A stretch of DNA of 64,000 nt from Bryobacterales bacterium (GTDB lineage: Bacteria > Acidobacteriota > Terriglobia > Bryobacterales > Bryobacteraceae): the NCBI GenBank assembly GCA_025463005.1, contig JAOAPR010000041.1:16673-80672 (forward strand), read 5' to 3'. Shown in pieces: positions 35,147 through 44,548 of this stretch (its first letter is position 1; each line of letters opens with the position of its first letter). A program made the translations under genes and the position numbers. Below the pieces are notes generated by a model. That model ran no database searches. It was not told where the DNA came from and worked only from the letters and a program-made list of their open reading frames with translations.

Positions 35147-36550
35147 CTACTTGTGCACCGTCAGGAACGCAGCCGGCTGCTGAACAGGCTGTCCGTTCAC
35201 CGTAACGTTGATCGGATAATCGCCATCCGCCACATTGGGTACAGTGACGATGAACAGGTCCAGACCTACGAAGCTCGGGTAAAGTCCCTTGTAGGTGATG
35301 GTGGCCGGCGTCTGCCCAAAGGAGATCGTTACCGGAGCGTTCAGCGTGGTTCCCCCCGGAGCGATGACGCCCGGCGCGCTGCCTGTCACGTCGCCAAATC
35401 CGATCCCGTAAAGCCAAATCGAGTCGCCCGGTTTTGCAGGCTGTGAAAGACCTCCCGGAATCATGGTGGTGGCGCCCACATAAAGTGCCTGCGGGCCGAA
35501 GGTCGCCACCAGATACTGTTTTCCCCCGACATTGAAATACGGATTGAGGTCGGCTGCAGGAGCCAACATGCCCGCCGCCACCGAAGCTCGTGTCAATGTC
35601 GCGGGAGCGCTGGTACCGGAGCAATTCGTCACCGTGATTCCGACCGGGCCGGTGGCAGTATCAGCGGGCGCTTGCACGTTGACTTGCGTCGGGCTGATAT
35701 AAGACACGAATCCGGGCTTGCCGTTGATAGAGACCGAAGTTCCTTGCACAACTGTGGGCGCATTATTGCCGTTGAAATCCGAGCCCTGCCACGTTTCGGT
35801 AATGCCGGCCAGGCTCGATCCTACGATTTCCAGATAGGAGCCGGATGTAAAGAAATTGTATCCGCCGAACCCGGCGGCAGATCGCACAGTCGTGATGACC
35901 GGCACGCTCTGGATGCAGGCAGCCGGGGGCTGCAGTACGTAGCTCGCGGTGTAGACGTGGTCCTGAAATCCTGCGTTGCCATCGCCGTTAACCGCATTGC
36001 CGGCAACATAAAAGTGAACCGGACCCTGATTCGTCGAGGGCGGCGTCCATATGAAAGTCCAGGTACCGGTTCGGGGCGCGTTGTGCTCGATGAATTCCAC
36101 TGGAAAATTCGCAGGGCAGTTACTGGTTGCGTTCGGTTGCGGACGTGGCAAGTTGTTATCACACATTACAAGGAACCCTGGTTGGGGCTGAGGCGGCTGT
36201 GTGTATGAGAACTTCCCTGCCTGCGAGGTTGAGAGATTACTCTCCAGCCGCGCGCTCATCTGGAATCCGTGGAAAGTGTTTACTGGATCGGTCACGTTTA
36301 CGGTAATGGTCACCGGTTGGCCTGGAGTGTAGGTGCTTCCGCTCGAAAAGGTGGCCGTTACACCGCCACCGGCAGCGTTGATCGGACCGCCTTTGGCCGA
36401 TCCCGTGTGACACCCGACTGCGGAGCAGGCGAGGGGATTATCGCCCGGCGCTGCCGTGTACCGCGCATCCGGCCCGGTCGCATATGCGAACAACAGCATC
36501 GGCACCATGGCCGCCAAAAACGTGTAGACGATCTTCTTCCCCGTGCTCAT
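35147..36550 (-). CDS. Exported protein with heme-like motif and Solibacter C-terminal domain
   Basis: 467 aa. A hydrophobic N-terminus (VYTFLAAMVPMLLFAYA) is followed by APGDNPLACSAVGCHTGS, a CxxxxCH site (C42, C47, H48) as seen in choice-of-anchor-V/reelin-like proteins. A beta domain (YTPGQPVTITVNVTDPVNTF) runs to about 210. The C-terminal ~230 residues match the TIGR03437 Solibacter domain (LEIVGSSLAG, SPTQVNVQAPADTATG, IWLYGIGFGDV, YPSFVGLDLFIVTVPNVADG). Probably an extracellular protein. Function unknown; the C-terminal domain is a strong taxonomic marker. An AAGGGG Shine-Dalgarno precedes ATG 36550. Confidence 0.8.
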   Translation of the reverse strand: MSTGKKIVYTFLAAMVPMLLFAYATGPDARYTAAPGDNPLACSAVGCHTGSAKGGPINAAGGGVTATFSSGSTYTPGQPVTITVNVTDPVNTFHGFQMSARLESNLSTSQAGKFSYTQPPQPQPGFLVMCDNNLPRPQPNATSNCPANFPVEFIEHNAPRTGTWTFIWTPPSTNQGPVHFYVAGNAVNGDGNAGFQDHVYTASYVLQPPAACIQSVPVITTVRSAAGFGGYNFFTSGSYLEIVGSSLAGITETWQGSDFNGNNAPTVVQGTSVSINGKPGFVSYISPTQVNVQAPADTATGPVGITVTNCSGTSAPATLTRASVAAGMLAPAADLNPYFNVGGKQYLVATFGPQALYVGATTMIPGGLSQPAKPGDSIWLYGIGFGDVTGSAPGVIAPGGTTLNAPVTISFGQTPATITYKGLYPSFVGLDLFIVTVPNVADGDYPINVTVNGQPVQQPAAFLTVHK

Positions 36551-36608
36551 TTTCCCCTTGGTCCTCGCTAGACTTCTCAGGAACCGCGCAAAACGGAGCG
36601 CGGCGCGA

Positions 36609-37592
36609 TCAGTTCCTGGTCTCCTTCGGTGGCGCGCGCCGCGCCCTTTGCACTTCCAAACACCGCAGCGCCTTTTTTGCTGCGGTGCTTAAGAGAATTT
36701 CACCCAATCTCGTTACATCCCACCATCGGCATCCGCGGGGACAGGCCCCAGTTCTGGCCTCGCGAACTTCGAAGTGATATTGACTGTTCGTGATGGCATG
36801 GCGGAACTTACCTAGGCGCGGTCCCAGGCGAACACCGGAGAATACTTCGGGAAGCTCCCAGAACCCCGAGACTCGAGGGCTCGGCATCAGCAGAATGCGG
36901 CCCTTCCGGCGGATCACCAGCAACACTCGCTCCTTTCGCACCATCGCAGCTTTTTTCCGCGGCGGAGGCAAATCGCGTTGAATTCCGTGCCTGCGAGCCT
37001 CGCACTCCCGCGTCAAAGGGCACCCGTCGCACAGGGGCTCGCGCGGAAGGCACACGACCGCTCCCAGCTCCATCAAGGCCTGGTTCCATCGTCCCGGTTC
37101 ACGCAAATCCAGCAGCTTATCCGCGACGGAAGCGAGGTTCGCGCGGACATCACCGGTTAGACGCATGACCACGCGGCGCACGTTTCCATCAATTGCGGCG
37201 TGCGGCAGCCCGAAGGCGATGCTGGCCACGGCCGCAGCCGTGTAATCGCCCACGCCGGCCAGCGCCCGGATGGACGAGTAATCGCGCGGGAAACCGCCCG
37301 CCTCGACGATCTGGCGGGCAGCCTTCTGCATATTGCGCGCGCGCGAGTAATACCCCAATCCGCTCCATAACGACAGAACCTCGGCCTCAGGCGCCGCCGC
37401 TAGATCCTCCACGCGCTGGAAGCGATCGAGAAATCGTTGATAGTAGGGGATCACTGCGGCCACGCGGGTCTGTTGCAGCATGATCTCCGATATCCAGATG
37501 GCGTAGGGATCGCTGGTGCGGCGCCAGGGGAGGTCGCGACGATCGTGGATATACCAGCGCGTGAGCTTCCGCCGAATGGCCGCTTGGTCCAA
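36609..37592 (-). CDS. mutY: A/G-specific adenine glycosylase
   Basis: Removes adenine mispaired with 8-oxoguanine. 327 aa. Catalytic Glu in IWISEIMLQQTRV, helix-hairpin-helix LAGVGDYTAAAVASIAFG, catalytic Asp in AAIDGNVRRVVMRL, and the cluster ligands C-x6-C-x2-C-x5-C in CLPREPLCDGCPLTREC are all intact. A NUDIX-like recognition domain (VLLVIRRKGRILLM, FWELPEVF) follows, a little shorter than usual. Starts 27 bp from the divergent uvrA. Confidence 0.94.
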   Translation of the reverse strand: MDQAAIRRKLTRWYIHDRRDLPWRRTSDPYAIWISEIMLQQTRVAAVIPYYQRFLDRFQRVEDLAAAPEAEVLSLWSGLGYYSRARNMQKAARQIVEAGGFPRDYSSIRALAGVGDYTAAAVASIAFGLPHAAIDGNVRRVVMRLTGDVRANLASVADKLLDLREPGRWNQALMELGAVVCLPREPLCDGCPLTRECEARRHGIQRDLPPPRKKAAMVRKERVLLVIRRKGRILLMPSPRVSGFWELPEVFSGVRLGPRLGKFRHAITNSQYHFEVREARTGACPRGCRWWDVTRLGEILLSTAAKKALRCLEVQRARRAPPKETRN

Positions 37593-37619
37593 TTTTCTAT
37601 ACTAGTATGTAACCCTCCC

Positions 37620-40451
37620 TTGAACGATTCCATTAGTATTCGTGGCGCCCGGGTTCATAACTTAAAGGGCATTTCGCTGGCGATCCCGCACGATCGTCTG
37701 ACCGTGATCACAGGTGTGTCCGGATCGGGGAAATCGTCGCTGGCGTTCGACACGATTTACGCCGAGGGACAACGGCGCTATGTGGAATCGCTCTCGGCTT
37801 ATGCGCGGCAGTTCCTAGAGCGGATGGAAAAGCCGGACGTGGATGAAATCGACGGCATAGCGCCGCCGGTGGCTATCCGCCAGAAGAACACCACGCGCAA
37901 TCCGCGTTCGACTGTGGCGACGTCGACCGAGCTGTACGATTTCCTCCGGCTGCTGTGGGCGCGCGCGGGTCGCACATTTTGTCCCAACTGCAACGTCTAC
38001 GTGGAACGCGATTCGGTGGATCAGGTGGCCGCGAGGATGCTCGCACAAGCCGAAGGCTCGCGGTGGTACGTGCTGTTTCCGCTGGTATCAGAGAAAACGC
38101 CTCCCGATAAAAACACCGAAGCCTTACGCGATCGCCTGTTTGACCTGCGCAAGCGCGGTTTTAACCGGCTGTATCAGGGTGGCAAGATATTCGAATTCTC
38201 CACGCCCGAGTCTCTGCTGGACGTCGATTTCTCGAAGCCGGTCTTCATTCTTGTGGATCGTCTGGCCATTGCGCCGGATATCCGCCAGCGCCTGGTGGAT
38301 GCGGTCGAGATCGGCTATCGCGAATCCGGGGAGGCGCTGTTCGAGCCTGCTGGCGGCGGGGAGACGCTTCGTTTCAACGAAAAGTTCTCCTGCAAGCTCT
38401 GCGGCAAAACCTTCACCGAACCGGAGCCGAGCCTGCTCAGCTTCAACAGCCCCTATGGCGCGTGTAAACGCTGCCAGGGGTTCGGAAACACGATCGACTA
38501 TGACCTAGATCTGGTGATCCCGAATCGGGCGCTGTCGCTGCAGCAGGGCGCGGTAGATCCGTGGACCAAGCCGCAGTATTCCGGGTTCGGGGTCGATTTC
38601 CGAAAGGCCGCCAAGGGCAAGGTTCGCCTGAACGTGCCGATCTACGACCTGCGCGAAGACGAGCTCGCTTTCGTCCATCAGCAGATTCGCGAGTTCTTCA
38701 AGGAAGTGGAGAAGAAGAAGTACAAAGTCCACGTGCGCGTGTTCTTGAGCCGGTACCGAGGCTATACGCTGTGTCCGGATTGTGGCGGCTCCCGTTTGCG
38801 GGCCGAAGCATTGTGGATCCGCGTCGGCGGAAAAACCATGGCTGAGGTCACGCGCATGAACATCGCGCAGGCCCAGGAGTTCTTCCTTGCGCTTCAGCTT
38901 GCGCCCGAGGAGATGGCGATCGCGGACAAGGTCTTGATTGAAATCCGCCAAAGACTGAAGTTCCTGAACGACGTCGGCCTGGAGTATCTGACGCTCGACC
39001 GGCTGTCAGCCACGCTTTCGGGCGGAGAAGCGCAGCGCATCCAGCTTGCAACATGCCTTGGCTCACGGCTGGTGGGCGCCTGCTACGTCCTAGACGAACC
39101 GTCCATCGGTCTGCACAGCCGTGACACGGCCCGGCTGGTGGGCATTCTCGAAGAACTGCGCGACATTGGCAACACGATCCTGGTGGTGGAGCACGACCCG
39201 GACGTGATGCGCTCCGCGGATCACATCGTCGACCTGGGGCCGGGCGCGGGAGAAAACGGCGGAAACATCGTCTTCGAGGGGAACTACCAGCAGCTTATTG
39301 CCGACGGCGCATCGTCGCTGACCTCGAAGTACCTGCGCGGCGATCTGAAAACTTCCTACATCAGCAGCCGCCGCACGCCTCACCCCAAGCGTGTCGTGCG
39401 ATTCCTGGGATCGCAGGCGCATAATCTCAAGGGCATCGACGTGTCGATTCCGCTTAACGTGATGGTCGCGATCACGGGGGTTTCGGGGTCGGGCAAATCG
39501 ACGCTGGTGCATGATGTGATTTATAAGACGCTCGAAAAGCGCCTGGATGGCGTAGGGAAATTGTCGACGTTAGCGGGCAATTCACCAGAGGAGTGGGGCG
39601 TCCCGCCCGAGAAACTCACCTGCCGCAAGGTGGAGCGAGCGGAGCTGTTGAAGCAGGTAATCCTGGTCGATCAGTCACCGATTGGCCGCACGCCGCGCTC
39701 GAACCCAGTCACGTATATCAAGGCGTTCGACATCATCCGCGAACTGTTCGCGTCCACCGCCGAAGCCGATCGCCGCGGGTACACCGCCGGGCATTTTTCG
39801 TTCAATATACCGGGGGGCCGCTGCGAAACCTGTCAGGGCGATGGAACCGTGACGGTGGAGATGCAGTTTCTTGCGGACGTCGAACTGGTCTGCGACGACT
39901 GCAAAGGCACGCGCTTCAAGCCGGGCGTTCTGGAAGTGCTTTATCACGGCTTGAACATTCACGAGGTGCTGCAGCTCACGGTGAAGGAAGCGATTTCGTT
40001 CTTTTCATCCACCCCTCGTCTGGCACAGAAGCTGGAAGTGCTGGCGGACGTCGGCCTCGGGTATCTGCGCCTGGGGCAGTCGGCCACCACGCTCTCGGGG
40101 GGAGAAGCCCAGCGCGTGAAACTCGCAGCCCACCTGGCGCAGGCCACCAGCGAAGGCACGCTCTACATCTTCGATGAGCCGACCACGGGGCTGCACTTCG
40201 ACGACATCGCCAAACTCCTGGACGCGTTTGAGCGGTTACTGCGATCGGGCGCAAGCATCCTGATCATCGAGCACAATCTGGAAGTGATCCGCCGAGCGGA
40301 TTGGGTGATTGATCTTGGTCCGGAGGGCGGCGACGGCGGCGGGCGGATCGTGGCCGAGGGCACGCCGGAACAGATCGCGCAGGTTCCCGAATCTTATACG
40401 GGTCGATACCTTAAAGCCGCAGGTTTTGATGCCACAGACACTGCACGTTGA
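37620..40451 (+). CDS. uvrA: Excinuclease ABC subunit A
   Basis: Damage-sensing ATPase of nucleotide excision repair, 943 aa. I place the start at TTG 37620 (reads LNDSISIRGARVHNL), the standard UvrA N-terminus; the frame to 37437 overlaps mutY. Two ABC modules are visible: P-loops GVSGSGKSSL and GVSGSGKSTL, and two LSGGEAQR signatures. Two zinc modules are present: CKLCGKTF with GACKRCQG, and CETCQGDG with CDDCKGTR. No convincing Shine-Dalgarno precedes the TTG. The 3' end overlaps the VIT1-like gene by 23 bp. Confidence 0.95.
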   Translation: MNDSISIRGARVHNLKGISLAIPHDRLTVITGVSGSGKSSLAFDTIYAEGQRRYVESLSAYARQFLERMEKPDVDEIDGIAPPVAIRQKNTTRNPRSTVATSTELYDFLRLLWARAGRTFCPNCNVYVERDSVDQVAARMLAQAEGSRWYVLFPLVSEKTPPDKNTEALRDRLFDLRKRGFNRLYQGGKIFEFSTPESLLDVDFSKPVFILVDRLAIAPDIRQRLVDAVEIGYRESGEALFEPAGGGETLRFNEKFSCKLCGKTFTEPEPSLLSFNSPYGACKRCQGFGNTIDYDLDLVIPNRALSLQQGAVDPWTKPQYSGFGVDFRKAAKGKVRLNVPIYDLREDELAFVHQQIREFFKEVEKKKYKVHVRVFLSRYRGYTLCPDCGGSRLRAEALWIRVGGKTMAEVTRMNIAQAQEFFLALQLAPEEMAIADKVLIEIRQRLKFLNDVGLEYLTLDRLSATLSGGEAQRIQLATCLGSRLVGACYVLDEPSIGLHSRDTARLVGILEELRDIGNTILVVEHDPDVMRSADHIVDLGPGAGENGGNIVFEGNYQQLIADGASSLTSKYLRGDLKTSYISSRRTPHPKRVVRFLGSQAHNLKGIDVSIPLNVMVAITGVSGSGKSTLVHDVIYKTLEKRLDGVGKLSTLAGNSPEEWGVPPEKLTCRKVERAELLKQVILVDQSPIGRTPRSNPVTYIKAFDIIRELFASTAEADRRGYTAGHFSFNIPGGRCETCQGDGTVTVEMQFLADVELVCDDCKGTRFKPGVLEVLYHGLNIHEVLQLTVKEAISFFSSTPRLAQKLEVLADVGLGYLRLGQSATTLSGGEAQRVKLAAHLAQATSEGTLYIFDEPTTGLHFDDIAKLLDAFERLLRSGASILIIEHNLEVIRRADWVIDLGPEGGDGGGRIVAEGTPEQIAQVPESYTGRYLKAAGFDATDTAR

Positions 40452-41124
40452 AAAACACTTCGAGTCATCGCTGGTCGTGCGCGATGTAGTGATCGGAATG
40501 GCCGACGGGCTCACGGTTCCGTTCGCGCTAGCAGCGGGACTCACCGGCGCCGTGAGCGCGTCGAACGTGATCATCGTGGCCGGGCTGGCGGAAATCGCCG
40601 CGGGGTCAATCGCCATGGGGCTGGGCGGCTACCTCGCGGCCAAGGGCGACGCCGAACATTACGCGAGCGAACGCCGGCGCGAGGAGATGGAGATCGTCGA
40701 ACGCACCGACGACGAACGTCATGAGGTAATCGAGATTCTGGAATCGTACGGCTTGACTCACGAGCAGACCACGCCGATCCTGGCGGCCTTCGAAGCGCGG
40801 CCAAAAGTCTGGGTGGACTGGATGATGCGATTCGAGCTGGGCCTGGAAGAGCCGGATCCGCGGCGAGCCGTGACCAGTGCATTGACTATCGCGGGCTCCT
40901 ATATCGCCGGTGGATTAATCCCACTGGCGCCGTATATGATCACTCCGGACGCCCGAACTGCCCTGATCTACTCGGTGTGCTCCACGATCATCGCACTCGG
41001 AATTTTTGGGTATGTAAAGGGACATTTTACAGGCGCTCCGAAACTCCGCAGCGCGCTGCGGACCACGGCCATCGGTGGTCTGGCTGCGGGAGCGGCTTAT
41101 CTAATCGCACATTTCATCAGTTAA
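40429..41124 (+). CDS. VIT1/CCC1-family membrane protein
   Basis: 231-aa membrane protein of the vacuolar iron/manganese transporter family. The signature SSLVVRDVVIGMADGLTVPFAL and AAGSIAMGLGGYLAAKGDAEHY form the first two helices, followed by a charged cytoplasmic insert (ERRREEMEIVERTDDERHEV, rich in metal-binding Glu) and three more membrane segments. Likely exports Fe or Mn from the cytosol. It starts within the last codons of uvrA (ATG 40429). Confidence 0.85.
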   Translation: MPQTLHVEKHFESSLVVRDVVIGMADGLTVPFALAAGLTGAVSASNVIIVAGLAEIAAGSIAMGLGGYLAAKGDAEHYASERRREEMEIVERTDDERHEVIEILESYGLTHEQTTPILAAFEARPKVWVDWMMRFELGLEEPDPRRAVTSALTIAGSYIAGGLIPLAPYMITPDARTALIYSVCSTIIALGIFGYVKGHFTGAPKLRSALRTTAIGGLAAGAAYLIAHFIS

Positions 41125-41157
41125 AGAATTTGGCATGCAAGTTGCTGCGCCGCTGGC

Positions 41158-41790
41158 ATGAAACTTACGCTATTGGTGTGTGCAGCAAGTGTGGTCACCG
41201 CGTTCGCTCAACCGGTGTCCTTCGGTGTGAAGGCCGGGGTACCGATAACGGACGCGTTCGATACTTTTCGCGGAAACCAAGCCGCATACGTGACGAACAC
41301 TCACCGTTATCTGATTGGTCCCACCGTGCAAGTGAATTTTCCCTTCCGGTTCTCCGTGGAAGTCGACGCGCTCTATAAGCGCTTAGGGTTCGAATTCAAC
41401 CAGTTCGCCGGTCCGGGCAGTCCGACCGTAGCACGAACGGTCGCGAACTCGTGGGAATTTCCAGTTCTCGGGAAATACGCGATTTTTGGAGGACCCATCC
41501 GGCCCTTCATCGATGCCGGCGCCAATTTCCGGCATATCTCGGGCGTTGACGAAATCCGCACTACGCTGTCGGCGGTCAACGTGAATGTGAACCCGGTCCC
41601 CGAGTTCCATAAAGCCACCGATGTCGGCTTCACGTTCGGAGGAGGCGTCGAGGTAAAGCTTGGATTCGTGCGAATTACGCCCGAATTCCGCTACACACGC
41701 TGGGGTTCCGAAAATTTCCAAGATCCGATCGGCTCCCTGCTCCGCACCAACAAGAACCAGGGTGATTTCATACTGGGCCTGACGTTTTGA
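41158..41790 (+). CDS. Outer-membrane beta-barrel protein
   Basis: 210 aa with signal peptide MKLTLLVCAASVVTAFAQ. Mature part begins VSFGVKAGVPITDAF and shows amphipathic strands with aromatic girdles (FPFRFSVEVDALYKRLGFEF, PIRPFIDAGANFRHIS, FGGGVEVKLGFVRITPEFRY), ending FILGLTF with terminal Phe. This is the OmpA/OMP_b-brl type eight-strand barrel. No specific role can be given. Confidence 0.78.
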   Translation: MKLTLLVCAASVVTAFAQPVSFGVKAGVPITDAFDTFRGNQAAYVTNTHRYLIGPTVQVNFPFRFSVEVDALYKRLGFEFNQFAGPGSPTVARTVANSWEFPVLGKYAIFGGPIRPFIDAGANFRHISGVDEIRTTLSAVNVNVNPVPEFHKATDVGFTFGGGVEVKLGFVRITPEFRYTRWGSENFQDPIGSLLRTNKNQGDFILGLTF

Positions 41791-41803
41791 AACAATCGAG
41801 GTC

Positions 41804-42301
41804 ATGAACTCAGCCGAGCTGCGGGCCGTACAGGCGCCGCTGAAGTCTCGCTATCGCGAGCATCCCGAGGAAGCTACGATAACGCTGCGGGCGCGCGCCC
41901 GATTGGATGACGCCGCCGTCACCTGCAAAGTCGAGACGGGCCGGGCGGTGGTGGAAGCAGGACTCCACCCCGCTACCGGCGGAGACGGGCTCGCAGCGTG
42001 CTCGGGCGATATGCTGCTGGAGGCGCTGGCAGCCTGCGCCGGTGTGACCCTGCGCGCGGTCGCTACGGCACTCGATATTCCCATCCAGGGTGGAACCGTA
42101 TCTGTGGAAGGCGATCTCGATTTTCGTGGGACGCTGGGCGTGACCAAGGACCAGCCGGTCGGATTCAAGGAAATCCGGCTGCGCTTCGATCTGGATACGC
42201 AGGCTCCCGCGGAACAGGTATCGAAACTCCTCAGCCTGACCGAGCGCTACTGCGTGGTGTATCAAACGCTCCGCCAGCCGCCGACGGTTAAAATCGCATA
42301 G
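41804..42301 (+). CDS. OsmC/Ohr-family peroxidase-like protein
   Basis: 165 aa. OsmC fold with the two redox cysteines in LLEALAACAGVTLRAVA and LTERYCVVYQTL, the spacing used for organic-peroxide reduction. The N-terminal segment is ~30 residues longer than in short OsmC proteins. Starts 14 bp after the barrel gene and may be co-transcribed with it. Ohr-like peroxide defence is probable; a general thiol function cannot be excluded. Confidence 0.85.
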   Translation: MNSAELRAVQAPLKSRYREHPEEATITLRARARLDDAAVTCKVETGRAVVEAGLHPATGGDGLAACSGDMLLEALAACAGVTLRAVATALDIPIQGGTVSVEGDLDFRGTLGVTKDQPVGFKEIRLRFDLDTQAPAEQVSKLLSLTERYCVVYQTLRQPPTVKIA

Positions 42302-42314
42302 CGTCCATTTGCGT

Positions 42315-43430
42315 TCAGTCGCGGGCCGGATTCTCTTCGGTCGCCTCCACCAGGCGGTCCACAGCGATGCGGTAGATCGCAGGTTTCCCGTGCTGATCAC
42401 TGGTGAAGAACACATGCTGGCTGTTGGGCGAAAAAATCGGCGACACCATGGCGGGATCGCTGGCGCGATGTTCACATAACGTGAATTCGCGGTGCACAGC
42501 GCGCACCAGCAACAACACGTGCGGCGAGGCCTTGCTGCCGCTCGCGCCGACAAACACGCTGCCGTCAGCGTTCCGCTCGAAGCACGCGTACTGCGTGGTG
42601 TCCGCGATCGCCTTATCCTCGTTCGTATCCGGCGTAAACTCGCGAATGTTGCGAAGCTTGCGTGGATCGGCTGGGACGTTGAGATACACGACCGACCGGC
42701 CGTCCGGACTCCAGTTCGCGGCCGCGACCTGGCGGTCGCCCAGCCTCAGGCGATAGTTCTGTTTGCCGTCCAGGTTCGCCAACCAAATACCGCCGGCCCG
42801 GCGATAGAGCACCGATGCGCGACGCGGGCGTGGCATGGGATCGCTCAGCTCATCATTGGCTTCGTCGCCTTCAGCGAGCGTGGTCGCCATGCCGTCCAGC
42901 ATCCGGATCAACTGCAATCGGTAATGCGAGCCTTTTCGTTCGACTAGCGCGGCGAGCATGCCGTCATCCGTTATGCTCATGCAGGTGGGCTGATACCCTT
43001 CCGGAGCCCGGTACACCTGGCGCGGCCGCAGCGACGTAAGACTGCTCGAGTACAGGCGGCCGCCATCCACGTAACAGAAGCTGTGCTCATCGGCCGTAAG
43101 CGTAAAACATGCCGGATCGAAATTCTCCGCCTCGGTCAAGAGGCGCGCCTGGCCATTCTTTAGGTCGAGCCGATACGCCTGCACGCTGTCAGATGTATCG
43201 GAGGCGTATATCAGGAAGTTTTCCTTCCGCGAAACAGCTCGCGCATAGTGCGGCGGCAGCGCGCTGGTGCGCTCAGGATCGGTGAGCCGAAAAACTGGAA
43301 ACTCGGTGGTGGGATCGGCGTAGCGGTAAACGGAGGAAGGAAGGAGACTGCCCTTGGTGGCAGCCACGCAAATACCGGGGATCGCCGCCAGGAACAACCG
43401 CCGCGAACACACCATGTTCGCCGGCTTCAT
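42315..43430 (-). CDS. Tat-exported beta-propeller, oligogalacturonide-lyase-like
   Basis: 371 aa. The N-terminus CSRRLFLAAIPGICVAA carries a twin-arginine motif (SRRLFL), predicting folded export. The mature part has PD40/propeller blades (SRKENFLIYASDTSDSVQAYRLDL, TLTADEHSFCYVDGGRLY, NWSPDGRSVVYLNVP, IFSPNSQHVFFTSDQHGKPA), as in oligogalacturonide lyase and TolB-like proteins. Lyase activity is not shown by any residue I can check, so only the propeller class is safe. Confidence 0.75.
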   Translation of the reverse strand: MKPANMVCSRRLFLAAIPGICVAATKGSLLPSSVYRYADPTTEFPVFRLTDPERTSALPPHYARAVSRKENFLIYASDTSDSVQAYRLDLKNGQARLLTEAENFDPACFTLTADEHSFCYVDGGRLYSSSLTSLRPRQVYRAPEGYQPTCMSITDDGMLAALVERKGSHYRLQLIRMLDGMATTLAEGDEANDELSDPMPRPRRASVLYRRAGGIWLANLDGKQNYRLRLGDRQVAAANWSPDGRSVVYLNVPADPRKLRNIREFTPDTNEDKAIADTTQYACFERNADGSVFVGASGSKASPHVLLLVRAVHREFTLCEHRASDPAMVSPIFSPNSQHVFFTSDQHGKPAIYRIAVDRLVEATEENPARD

Positions 43431-43445
43431 CTCTAGATGTTAACC

Positions 43446-44333
43446 CTAGAACGGCAGATCCGGAGGCGCGGGCTCCACCAGCGTCGACTTCGCCAGGTAC
43501 GGATAAGGGTTCACGGGATTCCCCTTGCGACGAACCTCAAAGTGCAGATGGGGAGAAGTCGCGCGCCCGGATGCGCCGGAATAGCCCAAGACGTCGCCGC
43601 GCCGGATTTCCTGACCGGGGATTACTTCGAAGCCCGAAAGATGCGCGTACCAGGTCTGAATTCCGTTCCCATGATCGATCACCACCAGCCTGCCGTAGCC
43701 GCCCGAGGCGAATTCAGCGTGCTCCACCACTCCATCGGCGGTCGCTCGTATCGGGGTTCCCTCCGAGGCAGAGATGTCGACACCGGTGTGAAACGCCCCT
43801 TCGCCCGAAAACGGATCCTGCCGCTCACCGAAACGGCTCAGAAGCCGGCCGTTCACAGGCCAGATCGCCGGCATGGTGTTCTTCTGCCAGGCTCGCGGAT
43901 AAGTCCGTTGCAGGCGCGAAAAACTTGCGGATTTCAGAAAATTGTACTCGTCGATGGATTCGCGAAAGGTGGGTACCAGCAGGCCCTCATCAACGATATC
44001 GCTGGAGCTATCCACTGTTCGCTTAAGTCCCAGGGCCAGGGAAACCTCACTGGCGAGCAATTGCAGCTCAGCGAGTTGCGCGTCCTTCTGATCGTTTTCC
44101 CGCTGCAGCGCATGGTACTGGTTGCGAAGGGTATCGACTTCCGTACGAAGGGTGTTGTAGTTGGCGACTTTCCAAGTCATCCGAAGGTAGCTGGAAACCG
44201 CACCAAACAGGGAGAATGAGCCGATAACTGCCAGTCCTAGAACGACATACAGAGCCTGGTGCGGGATGTGAATCCGGCGCAGGCGTCCATGAAGCGAGTG
44301 GGCCAAGACGACGACGAAATAATGCTGCTTCAT
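43446..44333 (-). CDS. M23-family (LytM) membrane-anchored peptidase
   Basis: 295 aa from ATG 44333, preceded by GGAGAG. One membrane helix (ALYVVLGLAVIGSFSLFGAV), a coiled coil (TLRTEVDTLRNQYHALQREN) and a C-terminal LytM domain. Zinc ligands are readable in AFHTGVDISAS (His, Asp) and SPHLHFEVRR (His-x-His), and WYAHLSG holds the further active-site His. Either a peptidoglycan endopeptidase or an activator. It has its own promoter, with a ~110-nt leader. Confidence 0.9.
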   Translation of the reverse strand: MKQHYFVVVLAHSLHGRLRRIHIPHQALYVVLGLAVIGSFSLFGAVSSYLRMTWKVANYNTLRTEVDTLRNQYHALQRENDQKDAQLAELQLLASEVSLALGLKRTVDSSSDIVDEGLLVPTFRESIDEYNFLKSASFSRLQRTYPRAWQKNTMPAIWPVNGRLLSRFGERQDPFSGEGAFHTGVDISASEGTPIRATADGVVEHAEFASGGYGRLVVIDHGNGIQTWYAHLSGFEVIPGQEIRRGDVLGYSGASGRATSPHLHFEVRRKGNPVNPYPYLAKSTLVEPAPPDLPF

Positions 44334-44452
44334 AACTCTCCTATTTACGTCTGTAACGAACGTCGGCACCGCCCCCAGGGGAGCCCGGGACGAGGGCTGT
44401 AGGCCGGAGAACTTACCGCAGGCGAATTACCAGAAGATGAACAAACGGTAAG

Positions 44453-44480
44453 GATATACCACCGCAGCGAGGTAAGTCAA
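44453..44480 (-). promoter_or_regulatory. Promoter of the M23 peptidase gene
   Basis: Read on the minus strand: -35 TTGACT (44480-44475), 16-bp spacer, -10 TATATC (44458-44453). The transcript would begin near 44446, giving a leader of about 110 nt. It sits just after the terminator of the receptor gene on the same strand. Confidence 0.55.
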
Positions 44481-44495
44481 GGCGGGACGGCGACG

Positions 44496-44525
44496 AAAAG
44501 CCCCGCCGCCTGGGGACGGCGAGGC
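44496..44525 (-). terminator. Intrinsic terminator of the Oar-like receptor
   Basis: On the minus strand, arms 44525-44517 and 44508-44500 pair over 9 bp (one G-U), with an 8-nt loop, and are followed by four U residues (44499-44496). It stands 23 bp past the receptor stop codon. Strand choice is supported by the wobble pair: the plus-strand version would have a C-A mismatch. Confidence 0.75.
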
Positions 44526-44548
44526 TCTGTTTTCGTTACGCGAGCGGC

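Noticed and set aside
34704..35624. A 306-codon minus-strand frame spanning queE and the Solibacter-type gene
   Set aside because: It crosses two recognised genes in a shadow frame and has no domain signal.
36731..36760. A GGGGACAGGCCCC-like palindrome resembling the ends of the 60913 repeat
   Set aside because: It lies within the mutY coding sequence and lacks the nested arms and T-runs; probably chance.
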